Under the pieces are notes generated by a model that worked only from the letters and a program-made list of their open reading frames with translations, did not search any database and was not told the DNA's origin. Below are positions 34,539-43,544 of a stretch of DNA of 64,000 nucleotides, one piece after another. Within the stretch, counting starts at the first letter, position 1. Each line of letters begins with the position of its first letter. This DNA comes from Taklimakanibacter sp050246735 (GTDB lineage: Bacteria > Pseudomonadota > Alphaproteobacteria > Rhizobiales > Aestuariivirgaceae). The position numbers and the translations under genes are program-made. Location: NCBI GenBank assembly GCA_050246735.1, contig JBFWVM010000026.1, forward strand, positions 12,592 through 76,591. Reading direction: 5' to 3'.

Positions 34539-35294
34539 CTATTTGCTCCTTCTAGGCTTTGCGGCAGTATCCGCCGCCATTGCCTTCACCCGAATGCGGG
34601 GCGTGCCGCCCTTGGGCTGGTCGACCTCGAACGCCCCGGTCTTCCGGATCAGGTCTATCAGCTTCCGCGAGCCGAAGGTCCGCGGGTCGAAGTCGGAGGC
34701 CAGGGCGTAGATCTGGTTGCCCACTTTCCCCAGGGATACCCAGCCCTCTTCGCTGTCAAGCTGCTCGATCGCCTTCCCGATGATGGATGCCGCCTTGTCG
34801 GGCGATTGCAGCGGCTTCGTCGTCACCGCCACGCTGGTCGAGGACGGCGCCGGAAGCAGGTTCTCGGTATAGATGAAGCGCTGGCAGGCCTGCCTGAAGC
34901 TCTCCGGCGTCTTCTGCTCGCCGAAGCCGAAGACGTCGACGCCCTGCTCGCGGATGCGCGACGCCAGCCGCGTGAAGTCGCTGTCGGACGAGACCAGGCA
35001 GAATCCATCGAATCTCCCGGTATGGAGCAGGTCCATCGCATCGATGACGAGCGCGATGTCGGACGCGTTCTTGCCGATCGTGTTCGCATATTGCTGCTGC
35101 GGAATGATCGCATATTTCGACAGCACCTCAGCCCACGCCTTGGAACGCGGGCTGGAGAAGTCGCCATAGATGCGGCGGACCCTGGCTTCGCCAATCTTCG
35201 CGATCTCCTCGAACAGCCCGTCGACGATCTTCGCCGATGCATTGTCGGCGTCGATAAGCACTGCCAGGCGGGGTGAACGCGCATCCGAAGGCAT
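34539..35294 (-). CDS. NYN domain (LabA-like) protein with OST-HTH/LOTUS-like tail
   Basis: The 251-residue protein has a PIN-like NYN nuclease domain with the conserved acidic residues in LIDADNAS, DIALVIDAMDLL and LVSSDSDFTRLA (residues 10-140). The C-terminal region (about 165-235, IIGKAIEQLDSEEGWVSLGKV) looks like an OST-HTH/LOTUS RNA-binding domain. Together they suggest an RNA-processing or RNA-surveillance enzyme in the cytoplasm. The ATG at 35294 has GGAG seven bases upstream; the open frame begins two codons earlier at a TTG. It is transcribed alone. Confidence 0.85.
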   Translation of the reverse strand: MPSDARSPRLAVLIDADNASAKIVDGLFEEIAKIGEARVRRIYGDFSSPRSKAWAEVLSKYAIIPQQQYANTIGKNASDIALVIDAMDLLHTGRFDGFCLVSSDSDFTRLASRIREQGVDVFGFGEQKTPESFRQACQRFIYTENLLPAPSSTSVAVTTKPLQSPDKAASIIGKAIEQLDSEEGWVSLGKVGNQIYALASDFDPRTFGSRKLIDLIRKTGAFEVDQPKGGTPRIRVKAMAADTAAKPRRSK

Positions 35295-35654
35295 AGGCAA
35301 GCTCCATTTTGAGAACCGGGAGATTCGAGGGCGGAAAGGTCACTGGCACCTTGTAGCGATGCCTGTTGAACGAGAGAAGAACCTTGCCGGCGCAGCCTAG
35401 GCCGGCCAGTCGATGACTGCAAATGTGATCGTCAAGACGCCGATGCCTCGAAACGGCAGGAGCGAGCCCGGCCGCTCCGTTCGGTGGTCCCGCGCCGTCG
35501 GCAAGCGGCCGAATATCCCGCCCAATTGCGCTTCCTGGAGGAGGCAGACGAGTTGTAAAACAATCCTAGTAAAGGCTTAGACATCTGTTTTCAAGTCGCG
35601 AGCGTTTGTGTTATGCAACGCTTGTCCGGACATACCGGGCTGGGGAGGACGGCG
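35295..35654. other. 360-bp intergenic region
   Basis: No gene is supported here. The part nearest the lipoprotein gene is AT-richer (around 35555-35610) and probably holds its promoter; the rest contains nothing I can identify. Confidence 0.5.
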
Positions 35655-36020
35655 ATGAGATTTTACTTGGCCCTGTTCGGGGCCATGGTCTTGGTTGCGG
35701 GCTGCGCATCCAAGTCGGAGGACATTCAGGCCAGCTATGTATCTCCGATAACCTACGAGAGCTATAGCTGCGAGCAGTTGACGGCCGAGGGACAGCGCGT
35801 TTCCGCGAGAGCCGCCCAGGTGGCTGGGGTCCAGGACGAAAACCGAAAGGACGACACGGTGAAGACGACCGTGGGTGTCGTGCTGTTCTGGCCCGTCCTC
35901 TTGTTCAACGAGGGCGACGGTCAGACGGCGGCGGAGCTGGCGAGCCTGAAGGGACAGATGAAGGCGATCGAGCAGACCTCGATCAAGAAGAACTGCGGCA
36001 TCCAGTTCCGAAAGGTCTGA
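35655..36020 (+). CDS. Small outer-membrane-type lipoprotein
   Basis: This 121-residue protein has a short signal peptide and a lipobox LVAGC with the acylated cysteine at residue 18. The mature part begins ASKSED and contains a hydrophobic segment VGVVLFWPVLLF near residue 77, plus two further cysteines (CEQL and NCGIQF) that could form a disulfide. The ATG is chosen because the signal peptide begins there. Function is unknown. It is transcribed alone, convergent with a TPR-PAN protein. Confidence 0.82.
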   Translation: MRFYLALFGAMVLVAGCASKSEDIQASYVSPITYESYSCEQLTAEGQRVSARAAQVAGVQDENRKDDTVKTTVGVVLFWPVLLFNEGDGQTAAELASLKGQMKAIEQTSIKKNCGIQFRKV

Positions 36021-36058
36021 ACGGGCTCGGTCCTATCGGGGTCCAGCCTGCCGGCCCC

Positions 36059-37294
36059 TCAGTTCACCACCTGCCGCTTGGCGCCGCTGTCGACGCCCTC
36101 GTCGCTCGTATATTCGCCGGCCTGCTCGAACATCCTGCAGGTCGAGTCCGCCCTGACGAAGGAAAAGGCGACGCACATGTCGCTCGCCTCGCCGCTCGCC
36201 TCGCAGTCCTCGAAGCGGTTCTCCGGCAGCGAGCGGGCGGGCTCTCCGGGAAACGTCTTGTTGCGGAAGCGCAGCATGGCCATCATGGCGTCCGAGATCG
36301 GCGGCGGGTAGGTCTCGCCCTTGAGCCCGCTCACCGTGCTCGGATCGAGGAACCTGAGCGTGGCCTCGCTCTTCAGGAAGCACGCCGAGTTCCACATGTT
36401 GAAGGAATAGGCCGCGCAGGCCCGGTCCCGGCCGCAGGCCGCTTCGCATTGATCGAGGTTGCGGGCTTCGGCCTTGCCGATGAGCGCGCCCATGAGATCG
36501 GTATTGGGCATCCGCCGGAAGCTTGCGGGCTCGGGCTGCGGGCTCTCCTCGATCTCCCTGGTCTTCGCCGCCAGCAGCGCTTCCGACACTTTCAGGCCCT
36601 GCTCGGCGCTCTCGCTCGGCCGCAGCTCCAGGGCCGTTCGGTAATCCGCGATCGCCAGCTCGTATCGGCCCCGGTTCTGATTGACCCGTGCGCGGTTGCG
36701 ATAGGCCAGCGCATCTCGCGGGTCGAGCCTGATCGCGCGGCCGAAATCCTCGACGGCGCGGTCATATTCGCCTTTCCGCGCATAGGCATAGCCGCGATTG
36801 TTATAGGCGCCGGCATAATAGAGGTCGATGCCGATCGCCCCGTCATAGCTGGCGATGGCGAGATCGAGCTCGCCGCGGTCGGCATGGGCGATGCCGCGAT
36901 TGTTGTAGGCGAGCGCATGCCGGGGATTGAGGGCGATGGCCGCGTCGAAATCGCCGATCGCGCGCGCATAGTCGCGCTTGGCCTGATAGGCGATGCCGCG
37001 GTTGTTGTAGACGTCGGCGTTGCGGGGATCGAGCGCCAGGGAGGCGCTGTAGTCGCTGATCGCCTGGTCGTAATGGCCCTTGTCGAAATATTCCAGGCCG
37101 CGATTGAGATAGGCGATGGCGAGCGTGCCGATGTCGTAGGTGCCGGCTTCGATGACGGCGGTGCAGGCCCTGAGGCTGGCTTCGCCCTTGAGCCTCTCGC
37201 AGTCGTGCCGGTCGTCCGCATGGGCCATGCCGGCCGGCAGCGCCAGCGCTACGAGCACGGTGACCCCCGGCAGCAACACTCCCAAAATACGCAT
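36059..37294 (-). CDS. Secreted TPR protein with two PAN/apple-like domains
   Basis: The 411-residue protein has a signal peptide ending near AHADD, five consecutive tetratricopeptide repeats (about residues 50-225, each with NRG or NRA at its core) and a C-terminal region with two cysteine-rich PAN-like modules (CEAACGRDRACAAYSFN near residue 280 and CEASGEASDMCVAFSF near 375). TPR arrays bind partner proteins and PAN modules bind proteins or glycans, so a periplasmic or surface adaptor is likely. The start is fixed by the signal peptide. No partner gene is obvious nearby. Confidence 0.82.
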   Translation of the reverse strand: MRILGVLLPGVTVLVALALPAGMAHADDRHDCERLKGEASLRACTAVIEAGTYDIGTLAIAYLNRGLEYFDKGHYDQAISDYSASLALDPRNADVYNNRGIAYQAKRDYARAIGDFDAAIALNPRHALAYNNRGIAHADRGELDLAIASYDGAIGIDLYYAGAYNNRGYAYARKGEYDRAVEDFGRAIRLDPRDALAYRNRARVNQNRGRYELAIADYRTALELRPSESAEQGLKVSEALLAAKTREIEESPQPEPASFRRMPNTDLMGALIGKAEARNLDQCEAACGRDRACAAYSFNMWNSACFLKSEATLRFLDPSTVSGLKGETYPPPISDAMMAMLRFRNKTFPGEPARSLPENRFEDCEASGEASDMCVAFSFVRADSTCRMFEQAGEYTSDEGVDSGAKRQVVN

Positions 37295-37368
37295 GGAACG
37301 AACCTCGCCGTCCCGGACCATGGCAGAACAGACGGCCGGGATGCTATCGGCGGGCTGTTGACAAACCG

Positions 37369-39228
37369 TTAGCGCGGCGGCGCGGCCGCTGCGCCTGCCG
37401 GCCCCGCATCCGCCATGAGCGCCCGAAGGGCGCCGAGGTCCGGTCGCGGCGGCGGCCGGGCGAGCGCCAGGCGCACGGCCTCGCTGTCGCCTTGCGCGAT
37501 GACGGCGCAGGCGAGCACCGTCGTGCCCGCCGGCAGTTCGGCGAAGAGCTGCGGCACCATGGTCCTGGGGGCGACGAGGTTGGTGTCGGGCGGCGGCCGG
37601 TGGACCCGCATGCGCCGCGCCACCGTCGATCCGAGGTCGAGGATGGCCGAATGGTCGGCCGCCGTTGCGACCGCGGCGAGCCCGGGCTTCACCGTCTGCT
37701 CGACGCCGGCCGGATCGTCCAGCCGGATCGCGAACCCGCCCTCGATGGTCGTGATAGGGGCCTCGGTCTCGATCCGATGGACGCGGATGTGGAAGGGACC
37801 GTGCCACCACGACCAGCTTTCGACCTTGATGTCGGGATAGGGCCGCCAGAGGCTGTAGAGCATCTCGCCGGCGACCTTTACGCGCTCGTGCGACTGGCGG
37901 ACCCGGAAATGGCGCCCGTCCTCGCTGAAGCCCAGCGCGTTGTCCAGCACCGCCCGGTCGAAGCGGCGCAGGTCGCTTTCGACGCTGAAGCCATAGCGCG
38001 CCGAATAGGCGAACTTGCCGTATTTCTCGGGGCCGTACCGTATGTCGGGCGGGATCGCGCCGGCGCTGAGAACCACCGCATCGCCCGGCGGATTGGCGAC
38101 GATCATCCGCGCATGGCCGAGGACGGCGGGCCTTGGGCGTCCGGGCGCCGGCGCCTCTTCGCTGCGCCAGAAGGGATGCGAGGCCGGCAGGGCCAAGGGC
38201 AGGAAGGCCTGCAAGGCCCAATAGGACGACTGGGGTGAATTATAGGCCTCGGCGATCGTCGCATTTGGATAGGCATAGCCGACATCGAGCACACCGTCCG
38301 AGCGCGCCAGCGGCAGCTTCGACCACCAGCGCAGATGCCGCAGGTAGAACCCCTTGAGGACGCCCCAGGGCATGGCCTCGACCTCGGCAAAGGCCAGCGC
38401 GCCCAGATAGCCCGCCGCGGCGAAGCGATAGGTCATCGAGCGCCCATAGGCGATCGCCGGACCGTCATCGGCAAACCAGCGGATGATGTCCTTGGCCGAT
38501 TCCCGGGCGCGTTCGATATAGCGGGCGCTTCGGCCCCGGCCTCTCTCCAGGCGCGCCAGGACCAGGCCGAAATAATGGAAGCTGAAGGCGGCATAGTGAT
38601 CGACGGCGCCATGCTCGCCGTCCACATACCAGCCCCCGCCCCGGTGCCAGCCCTCGATATCCCGGGCGGCGGCGCGGTTTCCGGCCTCGTCTGGCGGCGC
38701 CCCCACGGCATCGAGACCCAGGTCGAGGAGAAGCCGGAAGAACTTCCAGTTGCTGTTGTGATAGGCGCATCGGCGGGCTGCCAGGAGATAGGCCAGGACC
38801 TGCTCCTTCTGCCGTTCCGGCAAGGGATGCCAGATCCGATCCGGCGCCAGGCGCAGCGCCAGGCCGATGGCGGCGAGCTCGACCAGGCGCTGGTCGTGGT
38901 CCCCGGCTTTGCGCCAATATTCGGGATGATCGGGGTCGGCGCCCGCCGCGAGGCCTTGGCGGATCGGCCGCCAGTCGATCCATCGGGCGCCGCCGGCCTG
39001 GGCCGGCGCCAGTGCCCAGAGCGGCCGCGCGAAACCCTCGAGGTCGGCGGCCTCCTGGCCGAAATGCGCCTGCCAATGACTCAATCGGAAACGCGCTCCT
39101 CCGGGCGAGCGCACCTTTTCAAGCGGCGCTACCAGACATTGAAGCGCATGCTCGACGTCCCGGCGCGTGCGCAGCGGATTGCCGCCCATAGGATTGCAGA
39201 ACCCTGCCGGATAATCGAATCCCGCCAT
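37369..39228 (-). CDS. DUF2264 family protein
   Basis: The 619-residue protein matches the DUF2264 family, with a GNPLRTRRDVEHAL N-terminus and an alpha-toroid-like N-terminal half resembling glycoside hydrolase and lyase folds (WRKAGDHDQRLVELAAIGLAL), then a beta-rich C-terminal half. Members are often found with pectin or glycan catabolism genes. No signal peptide is seen. The start at 39228 is used; TTG at 39255 is the only earlier choice. Function is not established. Confidence 0.83.
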   Translation of the reverse strand: MAGFDYPAGFCNPMGGNPLRTRRDVEHALQCLVAPLEKVRSPGGARFRLSHWQAHFGQEAADLEGFARPLWALAPAQAGGARWIDWRPIRQGLAAGADPDHPEYWRKAGDHDQRLVELAAIGLALRLAPDRIWHPLPERQKEQVLAYLLAARRCAYHNSNWKFFRLLLDLGLDAVGAPPDEAGNRAAARDIEGWHRGGGWYVDGEHGAVDHYAAFSFHYFGLVLARLERGRGRSARYIERARESAKDIIRWFADDGPAIAYGRSMTYRFAAAGYLGALAFAEVEAMPWGVLKGFYLRHLRWWSKLPLARSDGVLDVGYAYPNATIAEAYNSPQSSYWALQAFLPLALPASHPFWRSEEAPAPGRPRPAVLGHARMIVANPPGDAVVLSAGAIPPDIRYGPEKYGKFAYSARYGFSVESDLRRFDRAVLDNALGFSEDGRHFRVRQSHERVKVAGEMLYSLWRPYPDIKVESWSWWHGPFHIRVHRIETEAPITTIEGGFAIRLDDPAGVEQTVKPGLAAVATAADHSAILDLGSTVARRMRVHRPPPDTNLVAPRTMVPQLFAELPAGTTVLACAVIAQGDSEAVRLALARPPPRPDLGALRALMADAGPAGAAAAPPR

Positions 39229-39305
39229 GCCCGCATCATAGGGAAAATGCACCAAGGCGTAAGCTCTGCTTGGTTATTCGAATTGGCGTCTGCTATGGCT
39301 CGCTC

Positions 39306-41123
39306 ATGGAGCAGATCGGCCTTATCAATCTCGGACTCTTGTTTCTGGCGGTGCTCATCCTGGTGGGCATCGCCTCGAGCCTTATCGCCACCCGCTTCGG
39401 CGCGCCCTTGCTGCTCGTCTTCCTCATCATCGGCATGCTGGCGGGAGAGGACGGTCCCGGCGGCATCGTCTTCAACGACTACCGGCTGACCTATCTGATC
39501 GGTACGATGGCGCTGGCGATCATCCTGTTCGACGGAGGCCTGCGGACCAGGCTCGCCGTTTTCCGCGGCAGCCTTTTGCCGGCGAGCCTCCTGGCGACGG
39601 TCGGCGTCGTCATCACCGCGGCCTTGATCGGCGCCCTCGCCTGTCTGGTGCTGGGCCTCTCCTGGCTCGAGGGCCTGCTGCTCGGCGCCGTCGTGAGCTC
39701 GACCGATGCCGCCGCCGTCTTCTTCCTGATGCGCGCCGGCGGCCTGCAGCTGCGCCGGCGCGTCGCCGCGGTCCTCGAGATCGAATCGGGCACCAACGAT
39801 CCCTTCGCCGTCTTCCTGACCATCCTCCTCGTCGAGCTCATCCTGCTCGGACCGCATGGCTCCAGCCTCGACGTCGTCGTCCTGCTTCTGCGCCAGGTCG
39901 TGATCGGCACCGTCGCCGGACTGGGCGGCGGCTATCTGCTGGTGCAGGGGGTGAACCGCATGGCGCTGCCTTCGGGACTTCATCCGCTCTTCGCCATAAC
40001 CGCGGCGCTCGCCATCTATGCGGCGGCGGCGGCCGTCGAAGGCTCTGGCTTCCTGGCCGTCTATCTCGCAGGGCTGGTGCTCGGCAACCGGCCGGTGCGC
40101 GCCTTCCCCTCGATCCTGAGCTTCCACGACGCGGCGACCTGGCTCTGCCAGATCCTGATGTTCCTGGTGCTCGGCCTGCTGGTGACGCCGTCCAAGCTCC
40201 TGGGCTACCTCCTGCCCGCCATCCTCATCGCCATCTTCCTCATCGTCGTCGCGCGGCCCGTCGCGGTCTGGCTGTGCCTCTGGCTCTTCAGGTTCACCGC
40301 GCGAGAGAAGGCCTTCATCTCCTGGGTCGGGCTGCGCGGCGCCGTGTCGATCTTCCTCGCCGCCATTCCGACCCTGTCTGGCGTCGCCAATGCCGAGCTC
40401 TATTTCAATGTCGCCTTCGTCGCGGTCTTCATCTCGCTCCTGGTGCAGGGCTGGACGCTGACCGCGGTGGCCCGCGGCCTCGGCGTCGCCCTGACCGAGA
40501 CGGCGCCCGAGACGCAGCGCGTCGAGATCGACCTTCCGGGCCAGACCGATCTCGAGATGGTCGGCTTCCCGATCATCGAGCACAGCCCGATCCTGACCCG
40601 CCGCGACCTGCCCACCTGGATCCAGCCGGTCATGGTGGCCCGCCAGGAGAAGGTCCTGACCTGGGCCGAAGCCCGGGAGCTGATGCCGGAAGACTACGCC
40701 TATTTCCTGGTGCCGACCGACCGCGCCCAGCGGCTCGACCGCCTCTTCGCCGCCTCGGAAGCCATCCATGTCCACCATCCGGTGGCGGCATTCAACTTCA
40801 CCGGCGACATCTCGCTCGACGAGCTCGAGACCGCCTATGGCCTCGCCGTCCCCGACGACCTGCGCGGTCTCACCGTCACCCAGGCGTTCCGGCTGCGCTG
40901 CGAGGACCGCATCGGCATGGGCGACCGCATCCAGCTCGGCCCCGCCTCGCTGACGGTCGCCGAGCTCGACGGCGACGACGTGAAGCAGGCGGCGCTCGAG
41001 ATCGACGAGGTCGAGCTGCCACCGCAGAAGGCGGGCGCTGGTGAATTCGACGTCTTCGCCAGGCTCCAGGCTCTGGTGGCGCGGCTGGCGGAGCGCCTCA
41101 ATCTCTCGGCGAGGGACAGCTGA
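39306..41123 (+). CDS. Potassium/proton antiporter (CvrA/NhaP2 type)
   Basis: The 605-residue protein has an N-terminal CPA1 antiporter domain with about 12 membrane segments (residues 5-400, including the transport-site region SSTDAAAVFF near residue 135) and a C-terminal cytosolic portion with an RCK_C/TrkA-C-like domain and a CorC-associated-like domain (about 500-590). Such proteins exchange cytoplasmic K+ or Na+ for protons and are gated by the C-terminal domains. It is divergent from DUF2264 and transcribed alone. Confidence 0.9.
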   Translation: MEQIGLINLGLLFLAVLILVGIASSLIATRFGAPLLLVFLIIGMLAGEDGPGGIVFNDYRLTYLIGTMALAIILFDGGLRTRLAVFRGSLLPASLLATVGVVITAALIGALACLVLGLSWLEGLLLGAVVSSTDAAAVFFLMRAGGLQLRRRVAAVLEIESGTNDPFAVFLTILLVELILLGPHGSSLDVVVLLLRQVVIGTVAGLGGGYLLVQGVNRMALPSGLHPLFAITAALAIYAAAAAVEGSGFLAVYLAGLVLGNRPVRAFPSILSFHDAATWLCQILMFLVLGLLVTPSKLLGYLLPAILIAIFLIVVARPVAVWLCLWLFRFTAREKAFISWVGLRGAVSIFLAAIPTLSGVANAELYFNVAFVAVFISLLVQGWTLTAVARGLGVALTETAPETQRVEIDLPGQTDLEMVGFPIIEHSPILTRRDLPTWIQPVMVARQEKVLTWAEARELMPEDYAYFLVPTDRAQRLDRLFAASEAIHVHHPVAAFNFTGDISLDELETAYGLAVPDDLRGLTVTQAFRLRCEDRIGMGDRIQLGPASLTVAELDGDDVKQAALEIDEVELPPQKAGAGEFDVFARLQALVARLAERLNLSARDS

Positions 41124-41165
41124 CCGGTCGGCCTGCCTCGAATGGCCCTCGCCGCGAAGCGGCGC

Positions 41166-41855
41166 TCAACGCCGCTGTGGTACCTGGCGCTCGATATAGG
41201 CGAAGACGCGGGTGATGACATAGGTCAGAGCCAGGTAGATCACGGCGACCATCAGCAAAGGCTCATAGACGCGATAGGTGTCCTGGCGGACCTGGTAGGA
41301 CGCGCCGTAGAGCTCGATGACGGTCACGGTGGCGGCGAGCGGCGTCGCCTTGAGCTGGAGGATGGTCTCGCCGCCGAGCGTCGGGAGCACGATGCGGAAG
41401 GCGCGCGGCAGCCAGATGCGGCGCAGCACCGTCAGCGGCGACATGCCGAAGGCGCGCGCGGCCTCGAGTTCGCCCTTGGGCACGCTGAGGAAGGCGCCCT
41501 TCATGACCGCCCCCTCATAGCCCGCGAAGCTCAGCGTGAAGGCGAGTGCTGCATAGAAAAATCCCTCGCGCAGCACCGGCCACATGAAGCTGTGCCTGAT
41601 CCACGGGATCTGCGGGAAAAACGAGCCGAGCCCGTAATAGAGCAGCCACAGCTGGATGAGGAGCGGCGTGCCGCGGATGACCGTGCAGAAGCCCGATGCC
41701 AGCCATTTGAGCCAGCGCGGTCCCGTGACCTGCACCAGACCGATCGGGATGGCGAGCAGGAACCCGATCGTGATCGAGATGGCCATGAGGAGGAGCGTCA
41801 GCCAGATCCCGTAGACGATCATCGGCAGGTATTTGGGGATCCAGGTGAAATCCAT
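41166..41855 (-). CDS. Polar amino acid ABC transporter permease (HisM-like)
   Basis: The 229-residue inner-membrane protein has five or so transmembrane segments and the ABC-permease EAA loop in GELEAARAFGMSPLTVLRRI, which docks on the ATPase. The GTPLLIQLWLLYYGLG segment is typical of the HisM/HisQ/GlnP family. It is the last gene of the unit ATPase, binding protein, permease, permease. It pairs with the upstream permease to form a heterodimeric channel. Confidence 0.93.
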   Translation of the reverse strand: MDFTWIPKYLPMIVYGIWLTLLLMAISITIGFLLAIPIGLVQVTGPRWLKWLASGFCTVIRGTPLLIQLWLLYYGLGSFFPQIPWIRHSFMWPVLREGFFYAALAFTLSFAGYEGAVMKGAFLSVPKGELEAARAFGMSPLTVLRRIWLPRAFRIVLPTLGGETILQLKATPLAATVTVIELYGASYQVRQDTYRVYEPLLMVAVIYLALTYVITRVFAYIERQVPQRR

Positions 41856-41863
41856 CCGCCCCC

Positions 41864-42574
41864 CTAGCCGAGCTTCGGCTGGCCGCGCCGCACATAGGCC
41901 TCGAGCGCCCCGAAGAGCCGCAGCGAGACGAGCGACATGATGAGGTAGAGGCAGGCTGCCGCGAAGAAGAAGGTGAAATAGGCCTTGGTGCCGCCGGCCG
42001 CCTGCTTGGTCGCCAGGGCGAGCTCGCTGTAGCCGACCACGGCGACGAGCGCCGAATCCTTGGTCACGTTGAGCCAGAGATTGGAGAGGCCCGGTATGGC
42101 GTAAGGCAGCATGGCCGGCAGGACGATGCGGCGGAATCTGAGGAAGGGCGACATGCCATAGGCCTTCGCCGCCTCGATCTGGCCCACCGGAATGGCCTGG
42201 ATGGCGCCGCGCAGGACTTCCGTCGCATAAGCCCCCATGACGAAGCCGAGCACGACGACGGCCGCGACGAAGCCGTTGATGCGCATCGCCTCGTGGCCGA
42301 TGCTGGCCAGCACGCGGTTCAGCGTGTCGGTGCCGAGATAGAACAACATGACGATGAGCAGGAGTTCGGGCAGCGAGCGGATGAGCGTCGTATAGACGTC
42401 GAGGACGCCCTTGACGTATTTGCCGCCGGCGATCTTGCCCATGGCGCCCGCGAGCCCGAGTGCCAGGCCGAAGAGATAGGCCAGAAAGGAAATCTGCAAG
42501 GTGCTGAGAGCACCGTTGAGAAGGGTTCCCTTCCAAGTTGCCAGTAGTTCGAGGCTACTTGCGGCAAAGAACAT
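41864..42574 (-). CDS. Polar amino acid ABC transporter permease (HisQ-like)
   Basis: The 236-residue membrane protein has the EAA loop QIEAAKAYGMSPFLRFRRI and RSLPELLLIVMLFYLG typical of the HisQ branch. It is the partner permease of the gene eight bases downstream. The start is uncertain between ATG 42574 and GTG 42595; neither has a clear Shine-Dalgarno sequence. A GC-rich stem-loop separates it from the binding protein gene upstream. Confidence 0.92.
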   Translation of the reverse strand: MFFAASSLELLATWKGTLLNGALSTLQISFLAYLFGLALGLAGAMGKIAGGKYVKGVLDVYTTLIRSLPELLLIVMLFYLGTDTLNRVLASIGHEAMRINGFVAAVVVLGFVMGAYATEVLRGAIQAIPVGQIEAAKAYGMSPFLRFRRIVLPAMLPYAIPGLSNLWLNVTKDSALVAVVGYSELALATKQAAGGTKAYFTFFFAAACLYLIMSLVSLRLFGALEAYVRRGQPKLG

Positions 42575-42604
42575 CGATGACCCGAATGGAAACACGGGGG
42601 GAAA

Positions 42605-42631
42605 GGCTGCGCCGCCCCTCGCGGCGCAGCC
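42605..42631 (-). repeat. Perfect 11-bp stem-loop between binding protein and permease genes
   Basis: GGCTGCGCCGC and GCGGCGCAGCC flank a five-base loop. It begins 10 bp past the binding protein stop codon. Intercistronic structures here stabilise the upstream mRNA and limit read-through to permeases, so the binding protein is made in excess. Confidence 0.75.
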
Positions 42632-42640
42632 CGAAGCGCG

Positions 42641-43432
42641 TCACTTCGGAGTAATGATCTCGCCTTTGAGCTTTTCGTATTTATCGGTGATCTTCTGGAT
42701 TCCGCCCGATTTCGCCAGCGCCGTGATCGCCGCGTCGAGCTTGGCCTTGAGCTCGGTGTCTTCCTTGCGCAGGCCGCCGCCGACACCTTCGCCGAGGATC
42801 TCCGGATCGTCGGGCACCTCGCCCTTCATTTCGCAGCACGCGGCGCCCTGATCGGTGCGCAGGAAATCCTTGAGCGCGCTCGCGTCGGCCTGGATGTAGT
42901 CGATGCGGCCGGCGGCGAGGTCGTTGTTGGCTTCGTCCTGCGTCTGGTAGTTCTTCACTTCCGCTCCCGCGGGCGCGAAATATTTCTGCGCGTAGCGCTG
43001 ATGTATGGTCGCCACCTGGACCCCGATCGCCTTGTCCTTGAAATGGGCCGGCGTGATGTCGGTGTCGCCGTCCTTGGCGCCGATGATGGCGGACGGCGTG
43101 TTGTAGTAGAAGGTGGTGAAGTTGATGGTCTGCTTGCGCTCGGGGGTGATCGACATCGACGACCAGATGACGTCGATCTGCTTGGCGGTCAGCGCCGGGA
43201 TGATGCCGTCCCAGGCGACCTCGACCAGCTCGCACTTCTCTTTCATCTGTGCGCAGACGGCATCCATCATGTCGATTTCCCAGCCGACCCACTTGCCGGA
43301 GGCGTCCTTGGAAGTGAAGGGCGGATAGGGCTCGGCGGCCACGCCGAATTTCAGGTCGGCCCTGGCCTCGGCGGCAAAGCCGCACAGGGCCACGGCCGCC
43401 ACGGCCATCATCAAACGGCGGTTGAATCTCAT
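42641..43432 (-). CDS. Polar amino acid ABC transporter substrate-binding protein
   Basis: The 263-residue periplasmic protein has a signal peptide (residues 1-26, cut near AEARAD) and the family 3 binding fold, opening with LKFGVAAEPYPPFTSKD and including WDGIIPALTAKQIDVIWSSMSITPERKQ. This is the histidine/lysine-arginine-ornithine/octopine type. It lies downstream of the ATPase gene and a terminator-like hairpin. The exact amino acid is not predictable. Confidence 0.93.
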   Translation of the reverse strand: MRFNRRLMMAVAAVALCGFAAEARADLKFGVAAEPYPPFTSKDASGKWVGWEIDMMDAVCAQMKEKCELVEVAWDGIIPALTAKQIDVIWSSMSITPERKQTINFTTFYYNTPSAIIGAKDGDTDITPAHFKDKAIGVQVATIHQRYAQKYFAPAGAEVKNYQTQDEANNDLAAGRIDYIQADASALKDFLRTDQGAACCEMKGEVPDDPEILGEGVGGGLRKEDTELKAKLDAAITALAKSGGIQKITDKYEKLKGEIITPK

Positions 43433-43475
43433 GTCTTTCTCCCTAGTGGTCGGATCATTCGATCCGGTTCTTGTC

Positions 43476-43497
43476 AAAAAGGCCCGCTGTCCGCGGG
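43476..43497 (-). terminator. Rho-independent terminator between ATPase and binding protein genes
   Basis: On the minus strand CCCGC and GCGGG form a stem with a five-base loop, followed by CC and TTTTT. It ends about 44 bp before the binding protein start, so the downstream genes need read-through or their own promoter. Confidence 0.65.
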
Positions 43498-43544
43498 TTG
43501 CAGCGAATCTCAGCCTAAGCGCCTCATTCCGGTCCCGCAACGGG

